Shown here piece after piece: positions 49,847 through 53,712 of a stretch of DNA of 53,712 bases. The notes under the pieces are model-generated. The model made no database searches, had not been told where the DNA came from, and saw nothing but the letters and a program-made list of their open reading frames with translations. The translations under genes were made by a program, and so were the position numbers. This DNA is from a virus: the IMG/VR virus record IMGVR_UViG_3300008113_006113, positions 1 to 53,712 of that record; one strand, given 5' to 3'. Position 1 is the stretch's first letter. Every line of letters starts with the position of its first letter.

Positions 49847-51092
49847 ATATGTAATTTAGATAAGATTCCTCAATTCCGAATTTTAATTTTTCTCCGCCTT
49901 CGTGTTGTAGTCTAGGACTAGTAGCTGTTTCTGCATCCCAATCCCAATCAACCCCACCAAGATCTAATATTCTTTGGTGTATTTTCGGATTGTAGTAATC
50001 CCTTATTAGTCTAGCTCTCCTATTTATGTCAATTGAATTATTGCTCGTAGTGGTGTTTCTATCGCTGTATTGGAGATATAGCATCTCTTTAATATGTACC
50101 ATACGGGTATTAAGAAAAGTCCTTATAATGAGCTCAAAATCGTCCGCTACAGGGAATTTTGGATTGTGTCCGCCTATTCTATGATAGACATCCCTTCTCC
50201 ACATTCTAGCATGGTTTGGCATTCCTATATTAAATCTAATCGTCCTTGGATTTATATCTGCAGTGTGATGAGCTAAATATTCTTTCCCGTCTGCTACAAC
50301 CATCGTGTGTCCAGCATATCCCCAACAGTAGTAGTTATCCTCTCTGCCGTACCAGTTACCTGATCTGTCATAATCATAGCTTTTAAATTCACCGTCTTCG
50401 TAGAGTTCGCAGCAATCTGTGTATATGAACCCAACATCCTTATAAACGCTAGCTGCAGATGAACACATTTCTAAACAATTACTTATAAGTGCGTCGTCGT
50501 GATCTAATTCGAATAACCAATCACCTTCACAGAGCATAGCTGCTCTACGTTTAACTAGCCCAATGTTTCCCCCGCTAGTCGGTAACATTTTGTGAGGTTT
50601 AACCCTATAATCTTTCTCTGCTATTTCGTTTATAAGCTCCCACGTAGTTTTTCCTGGAGTATCGTCCAAAACAACCCATTCCCAATTTCCCATAGTTTGA
50701 GCCTTTAGACTTTCATAAAGTCTTTTCAATCTAAGAGGATGGGTGTCATAGGTCGGTGTGAATATAGAAAATTTAGGCTTAGACAAAGAGCAATTCCTGA
50801 ATGTGGATTGTGCTACTATATCATTAGCTAACACATTACCAGGAACCTGATAAGTGTAAACAAAGCTTATTTCCCTGAGTCTTTCGTCGGGAACGTTGAT
50901 TTCTTCTATTATGGATATGATTAAATCTGGCTTGTATTTAGAATAATCCTCTATTACATTCCCAGTATACTCCAGAGAATATACCGTGACCTGATCATAA
51001 AGTCTTTCCTCAAAATAAATGTCAGATTCAAGGGTAACTGATCCCTTAATAGGCCAGCCATAAACAATAGCACTTGGTTTTTTAGTTAGCAT
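49830..51092 (-). CDS. GT2 glycosyltransferase
   Basis: 420 residues. The GT2 domain begins near residue 105: FSIFTPTYDTHPLRLKRLYESLKAQT, WEWVVLDDTPGK, GNIGLVKRRAAMLCEGDWLFELDHDD (DHDD as the DxD site) and GGHNPKFPVADDFELIIRTF. The first 100 residues are an additional domain with an N-terminal GWPIKG start and a Glu-rich helical part. It is translated from a start sharing bases with the stop of the oxygenase gene. Acceptor unknown. Confidence 0.85.
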   Translation of the reverse strand: MLTKKPSAIVYGWPIKGSVTLESDIYFEERLYDQVTVYSLEYTGNVIEDYSKYKPDLIISIIEEINVPDERLREISFVYTYQVPGNVLANDIVAQSTFRNCSLSKPKFSIFTPTYDTHPLRLKRLYESLKAQTMGNWEWVVLDDTPGKTTWELINEIAEKDYRVKPHKMLPTSGGNIGLVKRRAAMLCEGDWLFELDHDDALISNCLEMCSSAASVYKDVGFIYTDCCELYEDGEFKSYDYDRSGNWYGREDNYYCWGYAGHTMVVADGKEYLAHHTADINPRTIRFNIGMPNHARMWRRDVYHRIGGHNPKFPVADDFELIIRTFLNTRMVHIKEMLYLQYSDRNTTTSNNSIDINRRARLIRDYYNPKIHQRILDLGGVDWDWDAETATSPRLQHEGGEKLKFGIEESYLNYIYAKEK

Positions 51093-51670
51093 TATCTCTC
51101 GGTGTTAAAAAAGAATAATTGGAATAATCTTCCGTTCTCCTTGTTATCTCCAAAATAATCAAGGGATACGTGGAATAGATCACCCCTATAAAGAACTAAT
51201 CTGTTGTAAACGTTTCCTATTCTATCTACAAGTTCCCACTTTGTATAATCCTGTGAGTACTTGTTGTGTATAGCATTTCGATTTTCTTCGTCTGTGTGTT
51301 CCGTATTTTTCCAGCTTCTTAATCCATTTTCTTTTAATTTAAAAAGTCCGGTTCCTGCAGATAAAGGTGCGTCTGGGGTTAAGTATAGAACCCCTGCCCA
51401 ATTTGTAGTGTAATCCGAATGGATCCAAGATCTGTCAGATGCAGTTGTGTATTGGAAGGATCCAGTATAGTCGTCACCCCACCAAGTAACATTACCTGCA
51501 AAGGGTCTAATGATATCTTGAATCAGGTCCTTAGCACTGTCAGTAATAAAGGAGGCTGTTCTATGCCCTGGATAATTTCCGTTCACACCAAAATCTTGCT
51601 GGAGTGCAAAATTTCTAACCTCGTCGACGTTGTTGTAGAAGTCATCGACTATTAAACACTGTACTTGCAT
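51092..51670 (-). CDS. 2-oxoglutarate/Fe(II)-dependent oxygenase-like protein
   Basis: 192 residues. The HxD...H...R signature is present: SWIHSDY (His84, Asp86), DLFHVS (His167) and GRLFQLFFF (Arg181 for 2-oxoglutarate), with AGVLYLTPDAP and GTGLFKLK segments, as in the DUF6445/prolyl-hydroxylase-like group. It would hydroxylate a protein side chain or small molecule. It lies between a collagen-like fibre and glycosyltransferases, so a fibre residue is a possible substrate (inference). The start of the next gene overlaps by one base. Confidence 0.78.
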   Translation of the reverse strand: MQVQCLIVDDFYNNVDEVRNFALQQDFGVNGNYPGHRTASFITDSAKDLIQDIIRPFAGNVTWWGDDYTGSFQYTTASDRSWIHSDYTTNWAGVLYLTPDAPLSAGTGLFKLKENGLRSWKNTEHTDEENRNAIHNKYSQDYTKWELVDRIGNVYNRLVLYRGDLFHVSLDYFGDNKENGRLFQLFFFNTER

Positions 51671-51737
51671 AATTTACAATTGAATTTATAAATTATACCG
51701 CAGTTGCAAGCTTAAGTTCCGTAAATTTGTTTATTAT

Positions 51738-52973
51738 TTAAGGGTAGATGGGTACAGTTTTGATGCGTAGGTCCTGTTTCTGAGTGTTTGTAAGTTCACC
51801 CCAATAAATATAAAATGCTCCAATCCTTCCGTTAATTATTCCAGTGTTAGTTAATGGTGTTCCTGTCTGATCTTGAGCAGAGCTACCTAGCAAGCCAAAT
51901 CCATTAGGTGACGAGTTAATCTGAGACGAATTAGTCCATACATAAGTACTAGTGCTTAAGGTTCCGTCTATGCAAACACCCAGATTACTGTTTTGAATGG
52001 CGAAGTTTGGCGAAATGGTGATATTGTGCCACGCACCAGTTGAGATTGCAGTAGAGTTAATCTTAGTGGGTGGAGGAATAGTTCCACCAACACGTTGAGG
52101 ATCTCCCTCGAAGTAGACATCACCAAAACTATCCACATAAATACACATCCAACAATTAAAAGATTGCGGAGTTCCTACGGGTCTATTCGTAGTTCCTGAT
52201 TGGGTATCAGTAATATTAAACAGGGTTTCTATAATATTATTACCAGGAAGTACTGCAAGATAAAACCATATACTCAGGGTTAGACTGTTAGTAGGATAAG
52301 TTGCAAGATCATAATTACTGAAAATTGTATTTGGTAGGGTAATATATCCACCAGAAACAATCACCACAGAGTTTTTATTAGTCGAATCCCAAGCGGCAGT
52401 TCCTTGAATTACCGCAGGGGTAGTGGTATTTCCGGTTAGATCATAAAGATCAGTCCCGGTTAATGGATAAGATGCAGAAAATGAAGGGTCGAAAGCAGAA
52501 ATCATTGGTGTGCTTTCGTTGTACATTATAGCGGGATAATTCCTGTTTGCAAGAAAATATCCATTAGTAACAAGCCAAGTTGCTGCCTGCGAATAAGTTG
52601 TGTGCTTAGTGACTGGGTACATCGCAGGAAGTTTATTAACTAGATTAAGAATATCTGTTGTTGAGTTTCCTGTAGTAACTCCCCAAACAACAGGCAAAGA
52701 ATTTCCAGAAGTAGTTGTTCCTTGGTTGTAAGTGTCTGAATATATTGTATAGTAAATGGGGAAATCCAAAGAACCGTTTGCGGTTCCCCCTATCTCCACA
52801 CCGTTTCTCCATGTGGTTGAACCGTACCCAGAGGCAAGATCCGGAAAAATAGCACCAGTAGCACCTCCTCCTGCATAAGCAGGCATATATGCTACGGTGG
52901 AATTTCCTGGAAGGAAAGCTCCGGATAGGAAAGAATTAGATTGTCTATATGCTGCTGAGTTTGGTAATGCCAT
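51738..52973 (-). CDS. LamG/concanavalin-like virion (fibre-associated) protein
   Basis: 411 residues. The N-terminus is Gly/Ala/Ser-rich, then a beta-sandwich typical of LamG_3-like domains: GYITLPNTIFSNYDLATYPTNSLTLSIWFYL, FNITDTQS, GAWHNITISPNF and GVCIDGTLS with aromatic-rich strands. The fold binds glycans. It directly follows the collagen-like fibre gene (8 nt) and precedes the oxygenase gene. Likely a receptor-binding or virion surface protein. Confidence 0.65.
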   Translation of the reverse strand: MALPNSAAYRQSNSFLSGAFLPGNSTVAYMPAYAGGGATGAIFPDLASGYGSTTWRNGVEIGGTANGSLDFPIYYTIYSDTYNQGTTTSGNSLPVVWGVTTGNSTTDILNLVNKLPAMYPVTKHTTYSQAATWLVTNGYFLANRNYPAIMYNESTPMISAFDPSFSASYPLTGTDLYDLTGNTTTPAVIQGTAAWDSTNKNSVVIVSGGYITLPNTIFSNYDLATYPTNSLTLSIWFYLAVLPGNNIIETLFNITDTQSGTTNRPVGTPQSFNCWMCIYVDSFGDVYFEGDPQRVGGTIPPPTKINSTAISTGAWHNITISPNFAIQNSNLGVCIDGTLSTSTYVWTNSSQINSSPNGFGLLGSSAQDQTGTPLTNTGIINGRIGAFYIYWGELTNTQKQDLRIKTVPIYP

Positions 52974-52981
52974 ATAGTTTA

Positions 52982-53710
52982 TTATTTACTTTTTCTAAGT
53001 TCATCTACTTGAGCAGAAAGCTCTTTAATAGCTTCAATTAAAAGTGGAACAATCTTCTCGTACTTAACCCCCTTGAATCCGTTGAATTTAGTGCTAACCA
53101 CTTCAGGAAGTACGTTTTCTATTTCTTGTGCAATTACCCCAACATCATGTCCCTCAAATCCATGCTCTTGTTTGTGCTCCAGTTTCCAATCAAACTCATA
53201 TCCTGATATAGATTCTACTTTACTCAAGGCATTTGATATTTTTACGAAATTCTCTTTCAAATTCATGTCAGAAGTTGAGTAAGCAACCACATCATTCGCA
53301 GCATCTATTCTACCTGCAACGTTTGCGTGTGTGGTTATAGTACCTACTTCTAGAGCGGTGGTTACGATCACACCACCACTTGATAGAGCATTTTGGGTCA
53401 CATCAGAATTACCTAGAGAGGATGCGCCGGTCCAATATGGAAATCTAGAAGTAGTACCTCCAGATAGACCACCACCTGCTGCTCCTTGTGCTCCTTGTGC
53501 TCCGTTGGTTCCGTTGGTTCCACCAGCTCCTTGTGCTCCTTGTGCTCCAGTTCCAGTAGCTCCCTGTGCTCCTTGTGCTCCGTTAGTTCCACCTGCTCCC
53601 TGTGCTCCTTGTGCTCCGTTTGTTCCTGCAGCTCCTTGTGCTCCATTTGTTCCTGCAGCTCCTTGTGCTCCATTTGTTCCTGCAGCTCCTTGTGCTCCAT
53701 TTGTTCCTGC
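52982..53710 (-). CDS. Collagen-like tail fibre with S74 intramolecular chaperone (5' truncated by window edge)
   Basis: This is one open frame of at least 242 residues; the track-like start at 53401 is internal. Residues 1-79 are Gly-x-y triplets (GTN, GAQ, GAA) forming a collagen-like stalk. Then comes a short linker (GLSGGTTSRFPYWTG), a beta segment (NVAGRIDAAND), and the C-terminal S74 chaperone of endosialidase: STSDMNLKENF, GYEFDWKLEHKQ, DVGVIAQEIENVLPEVV and a final coiled coil. The S74 domain trims itself after helping the fibre trimerise. The N-terminal attachment part lies outside the window. Confidence 0.85.
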   Translation of the reverse strand, partial: AGTNGAQGAAGTNGAQGAAGTNGAQGAAGTNGAQGAQGAGGTNGAQGAQGATGTGAQGAQGAGGTNGTNGAQGAQGAAGGGLSGGTTSRFPYWTGASSLGNSDVTQNALSSGGVIVTTALEVGTITTHANVAGRIDAANDVVAYSTSDMNLKENFVKISNALSKVESISGYEFDWKLEHKQEHGFEGHDVGVIAQEIENVLPEVVSTKFNGFKGVKYEKIVPLLIEAIKELSAQVDELRKSK

Positions 53711-53712
53711 AG
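53467..53712 (-). repeat. Collagen-like triplet repeat DNA
   Basis: Tandem GGAGCACAAGGAGCT-type units, the last four nearly identical 27-mers (GGAACAAATGGAGCACAAGG in part). It codes Gly-Ala-Gln and Gly-Thr-Asn triplets. Recent slippage is likely because repeats near the window edge are near-identical in DNA. Confidence 0.85.

Noticed and set aside
53413-53700. Open frame rich in EHKE/LQEQ repeats
   Set aside because: It is a shifted reading of collagen-like repeat DNA. The correct frame gives Gly-x-y triplets and runs into the S74 domain at 52982.
1-53712. tRNA genes, insertion sequences, integrase or attachment sites
   Set aside because: I read the intergenic gaps and found none. All gaps other than those listed are short and contain only promoters or terminators.

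Overview
The window is a contiguous piece of a T4-like (myovirus-type) bacteriophage genome. Every gene I accept lies on the minus strand, so the genes are transcribed from high to low coordinates. The T4-type virion set is recognisable by sequence: large terminase (gp17), two portal genes in tandem (gp20), a prohead protease fused to a repetitive scaffold-like tail (gp21/gp22-like), major capsid protein (gp23), tail sheath (gp18), two tail-tube paralogues (gp19), a gp26-like hub/chaperone protein, a gp14-like neck domain, a gp4-like head-completion nuclease and a gp55-like late sigma factor. The DNA is AT-rich, starts mostly lack Shine-Dalgarno sequences, and four replication/nucleotide operons have a TAnnTTTG box just upstream, the -7 element of the Bacteroidota primary sigma factor. 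A Bacteroidota (Flavobacterium-like) host is therefore my inference. No tRNA, IS or CRISPR was seen.

Layout from left to right. 1-1.0 kb: 5' part of an asparagine-synthase-type glutamine amidotransferase and a P-loop kinase. 1.0-13.2 kb: a virion-interior block of large helical proteins with LxE|(A/G/S) protease sites, then major capsid protein, protease-scaffold fusion, an 893-residue protein with a long hydrophobic stretch, and a nucleotidyltransferase. 13.2-20.4 kb: DNA metabolism (DnaQ-like exonuclease, UvdE-like endonuclease, FEN/RNase H, guanylate kinase, gp44 clamp loader, DNA ligase). 20.6-28.0 kb: two portals, a possible gp2-like protein, gp4, gp55, an acidic protein with a probable -1 frameshift extension, and a 463-residue partner. 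28-33.4 kb: two paralogous virion-like proteins, two membrane proteins, a PD-(D/E)XK nuclease, an ECF-like sigma factor and a dCMP-deaminase-like enzyme. 33.4-46.1 kb: tail and packaging (tape-measure-like, gp26, tubes, sheath, terminases, neck protein). 46.2-53.7 kb: four glycosyltransferases, a 2OG-Fe(II) oxygenase, a LamG-like protein and a collagen-like fibre ending in an S74 chaperone, cut by the window edge.

Regulation can be read from the DNA. A second promoter class, GATATATA or GATAAATA, lies 20-31 nt upstream of virion genes. It resembles the T4 late promoter and is presumably read by the gp55-like sigma factor. Hairpin terminators close six transcription units; one carries a late promoter in its loop.

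The most unusual features are: (1) an A AAA AAC slippery site followed at once by a stop codon and a 52-codon open frame with no start codon; (2) many candidate maturation-protease sites and capsid-targeting-like N-termini, including on a nucleotidyltransferase that may be a packaged effector; (3) tandem portal genes; (4) a fibre gene next to a glycosylation/hydroxylation cassette; (5) a 94-codon in-frame extension beyond a single UGA. Assignments rest on motif reading and remembered family patterns; no database search was run.
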